A stretch of 64,000 nt of DNA from Granulimonas faecalis (lineage in GTDB: Bacteria > Actinomycetota > Coriobacteriia > Coriobacteriales > Atopobiaceae). The position numbers were made by a program, and so were the translations under genes. Every line of letters starts with the position of its first letter. The first letter of the stretch is position 1. Location of the stretch: assembly GCF_022834715.1 (NCBI RefSeq), contig NZ_BQKC01000001.1:1276501-1340500 (forward strand). Direction: 5' to 3'. Positions 8,263-16,740 of this stretch are shown piece by piece. The notes beneath the pieces were generated by a model. It saw nothing but the letters and a program-made list of their open reading frames with translations. It made no database searches and had not been told where the DNA came from.

Positions 8263-10230
8263 TCACTTGCCTCCGGCTTTCTTGGCGCTCTTGCGGGAGA
8301 GGTGGCGGGCGAAGAGGTTGAACGCGAGGATGAGCAGCATGAGCAGCAGGGCCGTGCCGTAGGCGGCCTGCATGTTGATGCCGTCGTTGGCGAGCAGGTA
8401 CAGGTGGATGGTCATGGGACGGCCGGAGTCGAGCGGCGTCACGGGTAGGTTGATAGCCTGGCCCATGGTGTACATGACCACGGCGGTCTCGCCCACGGCG
8501 CGGCCGATGGCGAGCACGATGCCGGTGGCGATGCGTGGGAAGGCGCTCGGGAGCACGACACGGCTCACGACCTGCCACTTGGTGGCACCGAGGCCGTAGG
8601 CACCCCAGCGGATGTAGCGGGGCACCGCACGAATGGCCTCCTCGGTGGTGCGCATGACTATGGGCAGCATCATCAGGGCCAGGGCCAGGGCGGCCGAGAG
8701 CATGGACAGGCCGAACCCGAAGGCTTCCACGAACAGGGCGAAGCCGAACAGGCCCATGACGATGGAGGGGACCGACGACAGGGTGTCGCTCGCGTAGCGG
8801 ATGAAGTTCACGAGGCGGCCCTGCTTGGCGTACTCGGCCAGGTACACGGCTGCGAGCACGGCGATGGGCGTGCAGACGAGCATGGCCAGGGCCGTCACGT
8901 AGAGCGACGAGACGATCGTGGGGAAGATGCCGCCCTCGGCGTTGACGCCCTCGGGCCAGCCGAACACGAAGTCCAGGCTCATCGCCGGCAGGCCGTTGAC
9001 CGCCACGAACAGGATGATGAGCACGAGCACCGCCGTGGTGACGGCGCCGGCGGTGCGGAAGACGCCGAGCATGGCGCTGTTGGTGGCCGACTTGGACACC
9101 TTGGGCGACGCACCGGACGACAGGAGCCGCTTGATGCGGGCGCGGGAACCCTCCTGGGCCGCCACGTCGGCGGCGAGACCGGCGGGAGGGGCGGCGACGT
9201 CCTCGGCGAGCTCCCACTGGGTGGCGCGGGTCCCGTCCTCCCTCTCGCGGCGCTCCTCGGCGAGCTTCTCGGTGTCCACCTTGGCCTCGCGGGGACGGCT
9301 CACCAGACGCACGAGTCCCACGAGCCCCGCGGAGATGACGAAGAGCACCACACCCATACCGAACAGCGCGGAGCGGTGCAGGCCGCTGGAGTAGCCCATG
9401 TCGAGGGCGATCTGGCTCGTGAGGGTGGAGATGGGGCTCGAGACGCTCTCGGGCACCACGGGGGCGTTGCCCACGACCATGAGGACGGCCATGGTCTCGC
9501 CGATGGCGCGGCCCATGCCGAGCACCACGGCGTTGACGATGCCGAGCTTGGCCGCGGGGAGGACCACCTTGTAGATGGTCTGCCACTTGGTGGCGCCCAT
9601 GGAGTAGCTGGCCTCGCGCACGCCCATGGGGATGGAGCGCAGGGCGTCCATGGTGAGCGTCGTGATGGTGGGCACGATCATGATGGCGAGCACGAGCCAC
9701 GCTGTGAGGGCACCGAAGCCCAGGCCGCCCGTGGCGTCGGCGACGAGGGGCCGCAGGATGACGAGGCCGAAGAAGCCGTAGATGACCGAGGGGACGCCGG
9801 CCAGGAGGTCGACGGCCGTCGACACGATGCCCGAGAGGCGCTTGTTGGCGATCTCGGTGAGGTAGACGGCGCAGCCGATGGCGAGGGGCACGCCGATGAC
9901 CAAGGCGCCGGCCGTCACGATGACGGAGCCGGCGAGCAGGGCCATGATGCCGTACTCCCCCTCAGAGGGCGCCCAGGTGAGCCCGAAGAAGCTCAGGATG
10001 CCGATGTCGGAGAGGACGGGCATCGCCTTCCACAGCGTGAAGACGAAGATGAGCAGCACGGCCAGGACGGCCACGCAGGCGCACACGAGGAAGAGGCCCT
10101 CGAGGGCACGCTCCTTGATCATGGTGGAGCGGCTAACGAGCTTGAGGTTGGAGCTGTGCGCCGGCGCCGTGTTGGGGTCGATGTCATCCAGGCGCGGGGG
10201 CTTGAGCAGGGGCTCTTCCTTCTTGCTCAC
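8263..10230 (-). CDS. pstCA: PstC and PstA phosphate permeases fused in one polypeptide
   Basis: The 655-residue protein carries both permease subunits that normally form a heterodimer. Residues ~1-330 are PstC-like: a cytoplasmic N-terminus, then six membrane segments and the coupling-helix motif [23 protein letters not shown] hydrophilic linker of about 75 residues follows ([19 protein letters not shown]). Residues ~400-655 are PstA-like, with [21 protein letters not shown]. Each half has its own EAA-type loop (G-A-T-K-W-Q). The frame is open throughout, with no stop between the halves. The GTG start at 10230 overlaps the pstS stop by 4 nt (GTGA). The fusion fixes 1:1 stoichiometry, and a sequencing frameshift cannot explain the long in-frame linker. 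Confidence 0.92.
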   Translation of the reverse strand: MSKKEEPLLKPPRLDDIDPNTAPAHSSNLKLVSRSTMIKERALEGLFLVCACVAVLAVLLIFVFTLWKAMPVLSDIGILSFFGLTWAPSEGEYGIMALLAGSVIVTAGALVIGVPLAIGCAVYLTEIANKRLSGIVSTAVDLLAGVPSVIYGFFGLVILRPLVADATGGLGFGALTAWLVLAIMIVPTITTLTMDALRSIPMGVREASYSMGATKWQTIYKVVLPAAKLGIVNAVVLGMGRAIGETMAVLMVVGNAPVVPESVSSPISTLTSQIALDMGYSSGLHRSALFGMGVVLFVISAGLVGLVRLVSRPREAKVDTEKLAEERREREDGTRATQWELAEDVAAPPAGLAADVAAQEGSRARIKRLLSSGASPKVSKSATNSAMLGVFRTAGAVTTAVLVLIILFVAVNGLPAMSLDFVFGWPEGVNAEGGIFPTIVSSLYVTALAMLVCTPIAVLAAVYLAEYAKQGRLVNFIRYASDTLSSVPSIVMGLFGFALFVEAFGFGLSMLSAALALALMMLPIVMRTTEEAIRAVPRYIRWGAYGLGATKWQVVSRVVLPSAFPRIATGIVLAIGRAVGETAVVMYTMGQAINLPVTPLDSGRPMTIHLYLLANDGINMQAAYGTALLLMLLILAFNLFARHLSRKSAKKAGGK

Positions 10231-11075
10231 GAGGCGTCGCCTCCCTCCGACTCGGAGGCCGGGATGTAGCCGGCGTCTCGGATGGTCTGGGCCATGTCGG
10301 GCGACAGGACCTCGTCGATGTAGGCCTTCGCCTCGCCGGAGGGCTCGCCCTTGGTGAAGAGGTAGAGGCTGCGCGAGACGGGGTACACGCCGCTGGCGAC
10401 GTTGGCCTCGGTGGGCTCGACGCCGTCGATGGAGAGCGCCTTGACCTTGGAGGTGGTGAAGGCGGAGTCCACGAAGCCGATGGAGATGTAGCCGATGGCG
10501 CCCGGGGTGCGGCTCACGACGTCGCGAACCTGGCCCGTGCCGGGGAGCACGGCCGCCGAGGCGTCGAAGCGCGCGCCGTCCATGACGATGGACTTGAAGG
10601 CCTCGCGGGTGCCGGAGGCCTCGTCGCGGTTGACCACGAGGATGGGGAGGTCGGGGCCGCCGAGCTCGGACCAGTTGGTGACGTCGCCGGCGTACACGGC
10701 GCGGAGCTGGCCGACGGTCAGGTTGCCCACCGGGTTGCCGGCGTTGACGATGACGGCGATGCCGTCGCGGGCGATGACGGTGGTGACGAGCTCGCCGGTG
10801 GCTTCCTCGGCGGCCGTGAGGCCGCGGCTCGAGGTGGCGATGTCGGCCGTGCCGTTCATGACGGCCTCGATGCCCGCGGAGGACCCCAGCCCGCTCACGA
10901 GGACGCGGTCGCCCGTGAGCTCCTGGAAGCGCTCCGCCGCCATCTCGGCGATGGGCATGACCGTGGTGGAGCCGGCGACGGTCACGGTGTCGCCGGTCGC
11001 CCCGGACGAGGGGGCGCAGCCGGCGAGGGCGACGACGCAGGCCGCGAGGCACGCCAGCGCGCCGAAGCGCCTCAC
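10227..11075 (-). CDS. pstS: phosphate-binding lipoprotein PstS
   Basis: PstS captures phosphate outside the membrane and delivers it to PstCA. The 282-residue protein starts MRRFGALACLAACVVALAGC, a lipoprotein signal with lipobox LAGC (cysteine about residue 20). VTVAGSTTVMPI then supplies the first phosphate-binding loop, with SGLGSSAGIEAVMNGTADIATSSRGLT and NRDEASGTREAF completing the site. I chose the GTG at 11075 because it gives a clean signal peptide and forms a GTGA overlap with the pgeF stop. A longer frame would add an arginine-rich stretch inside pgeF. Translational coupling to a division-cluster gene is unusual for pstS. Confidence 0.95.
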   Translation of the reverse strand: MRRFGALACLAACVVALAGCAPSSGATGDTVTVAGSTTVMPIAEMAAERFQELTGDRVLVSGLGSSAGIEAVMNGTADIATSSRGLTAAEEATGELVTTVIARDGIAVIVNAGNPVGNLTVGQLRAVYAGDVTNWSELGGPDLPILVVNRDEASGTREAFKSIVMDGARFDASAAVLPGTGQVRDVVSRTPGAIGYISIGFVDSAFTTSKVKALSIDGVEPTEANVASGVYPVSRSLYLFTKGEPSGEAKAYIDEVLSPDMAQTIRDAGYIPASESEGGDAS

Positions 11076-11875
11076 GGGGCGAGCCAGGCCACCGCGCCGT
11101 GCCGCCCGCACATGCCCCCCTCGGCGCGGTACGAGAAGAAGCGGTCCGTGGAGGCGGGCGTCGATATCTCTGGGTTCACGATGTTGCACGGGTCCATCCC
11201 TGCACTCACGAGCGTGTTCACGATGGCCGCGGCCAGCGAGAGGTGGCTGGCGTCGACCCCGACAATGCTACCAAACTCGGTTTCGAACCGATTAAGCAGC
11301 TCGGTCGACACCTCATAGTCACATCCCGCGATATGGGGGCCGAGGTAGGCCCGCACCGAGGACGGGGGCACCGGGGAGCCCTCGCACAGCGCCCCGAGCG
11401 CCTTGGCGGCTATGCGTGCGTATGTACCCTTCCAGCCCGAGTGGACGACGGCAAAGCCGTCGGGGGCCACGAGCACCACGGGGACGCAGTCGGCGTAGCA
11501 CAGGAGCACCGGCACCCCGGGGACGAGGCACACCACGGCGTCGGCCCCCTCGGCGGCCTCGGAGCGGGCCGCGGCCACGGCCGCGGGGTCGGCGGAGCGG
11601 ACGGTCACCACGCGGTCGCCGTGCACCTGGTTGGGGACCACGAGGGACCCGGCGATGTCGCCGGCCCCCAGGGCCGCCAGGGCGCGGGCGCGGTTCTCGG
11701 CCACGGCGGCGGGGTCGTCGCCCACGTGGTCGCCGAGGTTGAGGGATTCGAAAGGGGGCAGGGAGACACCGCCCGTGCGCTCCGTGAACGCGAACGTGAC
11801 CCTGCTCGGGCGACCGAAGTCGCCGAGCAGGGTCACGCCGTCGACGGTCCTCTCCACCAAGGAGGGGGCGCCCAT
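11072..11875 (-). CDS. pgeF: peptidoglycan-editing purine nucleosidase-type protein PgeF (laccase-domain, YfiH)
   Basis: The 267-residue product is a multicopper-polyphenol-oxidase-fold protein. VPNQVHGDRV, LLCYADCVPV and VHSGWKGT carry the conserved His-Cys-His zinc triad. Family members act on purine nucleosides or remove L-Ser wrongly placed in muropeptides. The start ATG shares one base with the ftsZ stop (TGATG at 11875), and its stop overlaps pstS by 4 nt. Location directly after ftsZ is widely conserved in Gram-positive bacteria. Confidence 0.93.
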   Translation of the reverse strand: MGAPSLVERTVDGVTLLGDFGRPSRVTFAFTERTGGVSLPPFESLNLGDHVGDDPAAVAENRARALAALGAGDIAGSLVVPNQVHGDRVVTVRSADPAAVAAARSEAAEGADAVVCLVPGVPVLLCYADCVPVVLVAPDGFAVVHSGWKGTYARIAAKALGALCEGSPVPPSSVRAYLGPHIAGCDYEVSTELLNRFETEFGSIVGVDASHLSLAAAIVNTLVSAGMDPCNIVNPEISTPASTDRFFSYRAEGGMCGRHGAVAWLAP

Positions 11876-12975
11876 CAGCCGCGGGCGCGCTTGAGGAAGT
11901 CGGGGATGTCGAACTCGCGGTCCCCGAAGTTGTTGGAGGCGGGCTTAGGGGCCGGGGCCGCGGCGCGCTTGGGCGCGGAGGCGCCGAAGCCGCCCATGTT
12001 GAGCTGGGGCTGCACGTTGCCGTCGTTGAAGCCGGTGGCGATGACGGTCACACGCACCTGGTCGCCGAGGCTCTCGTCGACCACGGTGCCGAAGATGATG
12101 TTGGCGTCGGCGTCCACGTTCTGGGCGATGACCTCGGCGGCGTCGTTGATCTCCTGGATGCCGAGGTCCTTGTTGCCGGAGATGGAGAGCAGGACGCGGG
12201 TGGCGCCGTCCACGGAGCTCTCGAGCAGGCGGCTGGAGATGGCCTCCTGGGCGGCGTCGGCGGCGCGGGAGTCGCCGGAGGCGAGGCCGATGCCCATCAT
12301 GGCCGTACCGGCGCCGCGCATGATGGTGCAGACGTCGGCGAAGTCGAGGTTGATGAGGCCGGGGACCGTGATGAGGTCCGTGATGCCCTGGGTGCCCTGG
12401 CACAGCACGTCGTCGGCCATGCGGAAGGCCTCGAGCATGGTGGTCTTCTTCTCGGCGAGGTCGAGCAGGCGGTCGTTGGGGATGACGATGAGGGTGTCGA
12501 CGTTCTCGGCGAGGGCGTCCACGCCGTCCACGGCCTGCTGGCCGCGCTTGCGGCCCTCGAAGGTGAACGGGCGGGTGACGACGGCCACGGTGAGGGCCTT
12601 GATGTCGTTCTTGGCGATGTCGGCCACGACGGGGGCGGCGCCGGTGCCGGTGCCGCCGCCCTCGCCCGCGGTGATGAAGACCATGTCCGCGCCGGCGAGG
12701 GCGGCCTTGATCTCGTCGCGGGAGTCCTCGGCGGCCTGCATGCCCACCTCGGGGTTGGCGCCGGCGCCAAGGCCCTTGGTGAGGTCGGTGCCGATGTGCA
12801 CCTTGATGTCGGCGTCGGAGAGGGCGAGGGCCTGGGCGTCGGTGTTCACGGCGACGAACTCGACGCCGCGGATGCCCTCCTCGATCATGCGGTTGACGGC
12901 GTTGGTGCCGCCGCCGCCCACGCCCACGACCTTGATGACGGCGAGGTAGTTGTTGGGGGTCTCGGTGTCCTTCAT
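11875..12975 (-). CDS. ftsZ: cell-division GTPase FtsZ
   Basis: FtsZ polymerises into the Z-ring at midcell. The 366-residue protein has the N-terminal [13 protein letters not shown] loop, the tubulin signature [17 protein letters not shown] (102-118), the T7 synergy loop NLDFADV and a short linker of about 35 residues. The C-terminal peptide DIPDFLKR binds SepF or other anchors. Glu105 before GGGTGTG is the actinobacterial form; most other bacteria have Met. The ATG at 12975 follows GAGGAGGAACC, a strong site. It is preceded by a 242-nt gap after ftsQ that may carry its own promoter, and followed without a gap by pgeF. Confidence 0.98.
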   Translation of the reverse strand: MKDTETPNNYLAVIKVVGVGGGGTNAVNRMIEEGIRGVEFVAVNTDAQALALSDADIKVHIGTDLTKGLGAGANPEVGMQAAEDSRDEIKAALAGADMVFITAGEGGGTGTGAAPVVADIAKNDIKALTVAVVTRPFTFEGRKRGQQAVDGVDALAENVDTLIVIPNDRLLDLAEKKTTMLEAFRMADDVLCQGTQGITDLITVPGLINLDFADVCTIMRGAGTAMMGIGLASGDSRAADAAQEAISSRLLESSVDGATRVLLSISGNKDLGIQEINDAAEVIAQNVDADANIIFGTVVDESLGDQVRVTVIATGFNDGNVQPQLNMGGFGASAPKRAAAPAPKPASNNFGDREFDIPDFLKRARG

Positions 12976-13061
12976 GGTTCCTCCTCGGGATGCTCCCGGC
13001 CTTCCTGTGTGGTGCGCAGGTCCTTCTTCTTCGAGGCGGACGCCTGCTCGCCCTCCCCCGC

Positions 13062-13077
13062 TGAACCCTAAGGTTCA
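13062..13077. promoter_or_regulatory. inverted repeat in the ftsZ leader
   Basis: TGAACC at 13062-13067 and GGTTCA at 13072-13077 are perfect inverted arms around CTAA. The element lies 87 nt upstream of the ftsZ start and 30 nt downstream of a candidate promoter, where a repressor could block transcription. Support is positional only. Confidence 0.3.
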
Positions 13078-13106
13078 AGTTAAGCTCTACGAATCAGCTA
13101 AAGCGA

Positions 13107-13139
13107 CTTATATTGCCATAAATGCGAGTGACCCGTCAA
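13107..13139 (-). promoter_or_regulatory. possible ftsZ promoter
   Basis: The ftsQ-ftsZ gap is clearly more AT-rich than the genes around it. On the minus strand it contains TTGACG (13139-13134) and TATAAG (13112-13107). The 21-nt spacing is too long for a standard promoter, so at most one hexamer is used as written. Confidence 0.3.
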
Positions 13140-13217
13140 CCGGTCTGTCAGTCCTATGAACGTCCCAGCTAGAGCCTTTACCGGCGGCTTTCAAAAGCAT
13201 AACCCTCTACCTCACCC

Positions 13218-14339
13218 TCAACCATCCTGTGTGGGCAGTGAGCCGTCGGCGGACTGGTCGCCGTCCCCCGTCCTGGTACCGTCACCGGAGCCCTGGGAGC
13301 TGTCCCCCTGGGCCTGCGGGTCGCCCCCTCCCCCGTCGGCTGCCGGCGCCTGCACACCGCTGCCCTGGGCCACGGAGTTGCTCGAGACCCTACGGAAGCT
13401 CGGCTTGGCGGGGTTGCGAACGTTGATGTAGGTGAGCTGGTTGGGGTGCTGGGCCATGAGCTCGTTGACGACGGCCTCCTTCGACGAGATCTGGGAGGGG
13501 TCGCCGAGGCTCACCTCGATGCCGCTCTCGAGCACGCACGAGATGGCCTCCTCGCTCGAGGCCGAGTAGGACACCACCTGGTCGGCGAGGCCCTTGGTGA
13601 AGCCCTTCTGGTAGTCGATGACGCCGAGGATGGGGGCGTCCGTGGTCTTGGCACCGGCCTTGGGCGACACGGTGCCCGGCACGTCGCGGATGAGCAGGCA
13701 GCCCTCCTGGCGCGCGAGGGCGAGGGCTTGGTCGGCCAGGCTGTCGGAGCCGCCGGCAAGCTTGGCGGGCTCCACCCAGGTGCCGTCTGACGACAGGTAC
13801 CACGCGACGTTGCCGGAGCTCACGACCACGATGGCGAGGATGTCGCGCTCCGTCACGGTAATGCGGAGGCGGTCGGGGTACTCCCGCCGCACGCTCACAT
13901 CGGCGACCCACGGGTTCTTGGCCAAGCGCTCGGCGATGGCCCCGGTGTCGACGTTGAGGAGCGTGGCGCCGTCGGGCACGGCGGCCAGCTTGATGATGTT
14001 CTCGGCCGTGAGGTGGTCGGACGGCTCGGCCTCGATGGAGGTGGCCGTGAAGACGGGGGTCAGGCTCGCCGCGAAGAGAGCGCCCACCACGAGGCCGACG
14101 GCGACGAGGGCCGCGACGGCCCACTTGAGGGCGGCCGGCCAGGGGCGGCGCTTGTGGTCGGTGAGGCCGAGGCCCGCGACCGAGAGGCGGCCGACGGACT
14201 TGGTCTCGCGCGCGCTGCCCGCCGCCGCGAGGCGCCGGGTGGGACGGGGCGCGGGCGCCTGGCGCCGCCCCCTCGCGGGCCGGTCCGTGCGCCTACGACT
14301 GGAAGCCGAGGAATTTGACCTGCGGTTTGAGCCTGACAC
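13218..14339 (-). CDS. ftsQ: FtsQ/DivIB-type division protein
   Basis: FtsQ bridges early and late divisome proteins through an external POTRA domain. The 373-residue protein has a long basic cytoplasmic N-terminus (about 70 residues rich in Arg/Ser) and one membrane segment (about 72-94). The POTRA domain begins TATSIEAEPSDHLTAENI and includes NPWVADVSVRREYPDRLRITVTER, and a C-terminal region ends in a ~45-residue Gly/Asp/Gln-rich tail. The GTG at 14339 is the only plausible start and lies 47 nt inside the murB 3' end, a larger overlap than other junctions here. The order murB-ftsQ-ftsZ without ftsA is actinobacterial. Confidence 0.88.
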   Translation of the reverse strand: MSGSNRRSNSSASSRRRTDRPARGRRQAPAPRPTRRLAAAGSARETKSVGRLSVAGLGLTDHKRRPWPAALKWAVAALVAVGLVVGALFAASLTPVFTATSIEAEPSDHLTAENIIKLAAVPDGATLLNVDTGAIAERLAKNPWVADVSVRREYPDRLRITVTERDILAIVVVSSGNVAWYLSSDGTWVEPAKLAGGSDSLADQALALARQEGCLLIRDVPGTVSPKAGAKTTDAPILGVIDYQKGFTKGLADQVVSYSASSEEAISCVLESGIEVSLGDPSQISSKEAVVNELMAQHPNQLTYINVRNPAKPSFRRVSSNSVAQGSGVQAPAADGGGGDPQAQGDSSQGSGDGTRTGDGDQSADGSLPTQDG

Positions 14340-15210
14340 CCTTCGCCTCCTCCACGGTCTCCTGCATGCGGTGCATGAGCGCGAGCACGTCCACGGCGCG
14401 CGCCTGACGGTCGTTGACGATGTAGCCGGGGTCGAGCCGGCTCACCAGCGCGCCCCCCGACCGCGCGCCCCGGAGCCCCGCGTCGGCGAGGAGCCGGGAG
14501 GCCGAGAGGTCCGGCGGGTCCATGAAGACCTCGCCGGTGGAGGGGACGCCCATGGGGACCCTCCCCTTGCGGACGGCCAGCCGACGGTCCATGGCGCGGG
14601 CCACCTGGGGCTTGGTGGACGGGGCGAGGGAGAGCTCCACTTCGAGGACGGTCTCGTCGGCGGGGATGGAGGTCCGCCGGTAGCCCCAGTCGATGTCGGG
14701 CCCCTCGTGGCGGACGAGCCCCTCCCCCGGCTTGGCGCAGACGACGGCCCTCACGGCGGCGCCGATCCAGTGGTGGCGGCTGCCGGCATCCATGACGACG
14801 GCGCCCCCCACGGTCCCAGGTATGCCCGCGAGGTCCTCGAGGCCCGAGAGGCCGCTCTGATAGGCGGCGTTGACCACCTTGGCGAGCTGCACGCCGGCGC
14901 CCGCCGACACCGTCCCCCGCTCGACGTCCACCACGATGCGGGAGAACTCGCGGCCTAGGCTCACGATGCAGCCCTCGTACCCGTCGTCGGAGACGAGCAC
15001 GTTGGACCCCTTGCCGAGGACGGCCGTGGGCACGCCCTCCCGCCGGAGGGTGTCGAGGACCCGCGCCAACGCCGGGTAGCTGTGGGCGCAGCACGAGAGG
15101 GCGGCCGGGCCGCCCACGCGCAGCGACGTGCGCCGGGAGAGCGGCTCGTCCCGGCGCACGTCGGCGTCGTAGGCGCCGGACAGCGACATGAATGCATTGA
15201 ACAGGCTCAT
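14293..15210 (-). CDS. murB: UDP-N-acetylenolpyruvoylglucosamine reductase (MurB) with altered active site
   Basis: MurB reduces enolpyruvyl-UDP-GlcNAc to UDP-MurNAc using FAD and NADPH. The 305-residue protein has the FAD-binding segments RTSLRVGGPA (27-36), GKGSNVLVSDDGYEG (66-80) and GIPGTVGGAV (129-138), plus the substrate arginine in GYRRTS (176-181). The usual catalytic block G-S-V-F-(R/K)-N-P reads GEVFMDP (226-232), so Glu227 replaces the proton-donating serine. The C-terminal L-E-x-E-V segment, source of the catalytic glutamate, reads LKPQV (294-298). Fold and context make MurB certain, but activity is uncertain. It lies between murC and ftsQ and overlaps ftsQ by 47 nt. Confidence 0.9.
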   Translation of the reverse strand: MSLFNAFMSLSGAYDADVRRDEPLSRRTSLRVGGPAALSCCAHSYPALARVLDTLRREGVPTAVLGKGSNVLVSDDGYEGCIVSLGREFSRIVVDVERGTVSAGAGVQLAKVVNAAYQSGLSGLEDLAGIPGTVGGAVVMDAGSRHHWIGAAVRAVVCAKPGEGLVRHEGPDIDWGYRRTSIPADETVLEVELSLAPSTKPQVARAMDRRLAVRKGRVPMGVPSTGEVFMDPPDLSASRLLADAGLRGARSGGALVSRLDPGYIVNDRQARAVDVLALMHRMQETVEEAKGVRLKPQVKFLGFQS

Positions 15211-15259
15211 TGGTCTCCCGGGGGTGCGGTGGCGGCGCGTTTGAGGGGGAGGGGCGCCC

Positions 15260-16663
15260 TTAGGACTCGCGCTCCTTCATGAGCTCGATGAACTCGCGGC
15301 CCACCATGGTCACGTCGCCGGCACCCATGGTGATGAGGAGGTCGCCGGGGCGGACCTCCTCGGCGATGGCGGCGGCGATGGCGGCGCGGCCGGGGACGTA
15401 GCGGACGTCGCCCACCGAGCCGGCGGCCTCCACGGCCGACGCCACGGTCTTGCCGGAGACGCCGGGCACCGGCATCTCGCCGGCTGGGAAGACGTCCATG
15501 ACGAGCAGGGCGTCGGCGTCGTCAAAGGCATGGGCGAACTGCGGGGCAAGGGCCTGGGTGCGGCTGTAGCGGTGGGGCTGGAAGGCCACCACCACGCGGT
15601 CGAAGTCGAGGCCGGAGGCCGCGGCGAGGGTGGCGGCCACCTCGGTGGGATGGTGGCCGTAGTCGTCCACCACGGTGACGCCGGCGACGTCGCCCACGTG
15701 GGTGAAGCGGCGCCGCACGCCGCCGAACTCGGAGAGGGCCCGGGCGGCCTCGGCGATGTCGAGGCCCAGCACCCAGGCGACGGTGAGGGCCGCCGTGGCG
15801 TTGAGCTGGTTGTGGGAGCCGGGGTTGCCCTTGATGGTCACGTGGGCGAGCTGGCCGTCGGGGAAGCCCACCTCCATGGAGCTTGAGATGGAGCGGGTGG
15901 CGGCGTCCGGGGTGCAGACGACGTCGTTCTGGCCGCCGAAGCCGTAGGAGACCACGCGGGGGCCGGCGGCGCGGGCGAGCTCCACCACGTGGGGGTTCTC
16001 GCCGCAGCAGATGACGGTGCCGTCCTCGCCGGCCGAGGCCATGAACTGGGAGAAGGCCTCCTCGATGGCCTCGAGGCTGCCGTAATGGTCCAGGTGGTCG
16101 GCCTCGATGTTGGTGACCACTACGATGTCGGGGTCGAGCAGCAGGAACGACGCGTCCGACTCGTCGGCCTCGGCCACGTAGAGGTCGCCGGAGCCGTTGC
16201 GGCCGTTGGTGTCGAAGTCCTCCACGATGCCGCCGATGAGAAACGACGGGTCGAGGCCCATGTTGGCCAGCATCGTGGCCGTCATGGACGACGTCGTGGT
16301 CTTGCCGTGGGTGCCGGCGACGGCCACGGTACGGCGGCCGCGGGACAGCGCCGAGAGCATCTTGGCGCGGGGCCACACGGGGATGCCGAGCTCCTTGGCG
16401 CGCACCACCTCGGGGTTGGTCTCGGGCACGGCCGTGGAGGTCACCACGACGTCGGGGCGGTGCTCGTCGACCGTCTCGGCCCGGTGGCCGATGGCGACCT
16501 CGATGCCGGCGTCGCGCAGGTCGCGCACGTAGCGGGACTCCTTGAGGTCGGAGCCGGTGACCGCGCAGCCGCGCTCGTGGAGGACGAGGGCGATGCCGCT
16601 CATGCCCGCGCCGCCGATGCCGATGAAGTGGGCGCGCTCGAAGCCAAGCCCGTTGTCTGTCAT
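15260..16663 (-). CDS. murC: UDP-N-acetylmuramate--L-alanine ligase
   Basis: MurC adds L-alanine to UDP-MurNAc, the first step of stem-peptide synthesis. The 467-residue product has the N-terminal HFIGIGGAGMSGIALVL loop, the ATP site VAVAGTHGKTTTSSM (about 113-127), the Mg-binding EADESDASFL and the ligase signature DDYGHHPTEVAATL. The ATG at 16663 follows GAGAGGGG. It is separated from murG by 77 nt and from murB by 49 nt, all in the same direction. Confidence 0.97.
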   Translation of the reverse strand: MTDNGLGFERAHFIGIGGAGMSGIALVLHERGCAVTGSDLKESRYVRDLRDAGIEVAIGHRAETVDEHRPDVVVTSTAVPETNPEVVRAKELGIPVWPRAKMLSALSRGRRTVAVAGTHGKTTTSSMTATMLANMGLDPSFLIGGIVEDFDTNGRNGSGDLYVAEADESDASFLLLDPDIVVVTNIEADHLDHYGSLEAIEEAFSQFMASAGEDGTVICCGENPHVVELARAAGPRVVSYGFGGQNDVVCTPDAATRSISSSMEVGFPDGQLAHVTIKGNPGSHNQLNATAALTVAWVLGLDIAEAARALSEFGGVRRRFTHVGDVAGVTVVDDYGHHPTEVAATLAAASGLDFDRVVVAFQPHRYSRTQALAPQFAHAFDDADALLVMDVFPAGEMPVPGVSGKTVASAVEAAGSVGDVRYVPGRAAIAAAIAEEVRPGDLLITMGAGDVTMVGREFIELMKERES

Positions 16664-16740
16664 GGATGCCCCTCTCGAGCGCCCCGGGCGGGGCGCGACA
16701 GCCGTGTCCGTATCGGTAAAGACTGTAGCCCCTGAGCCGG

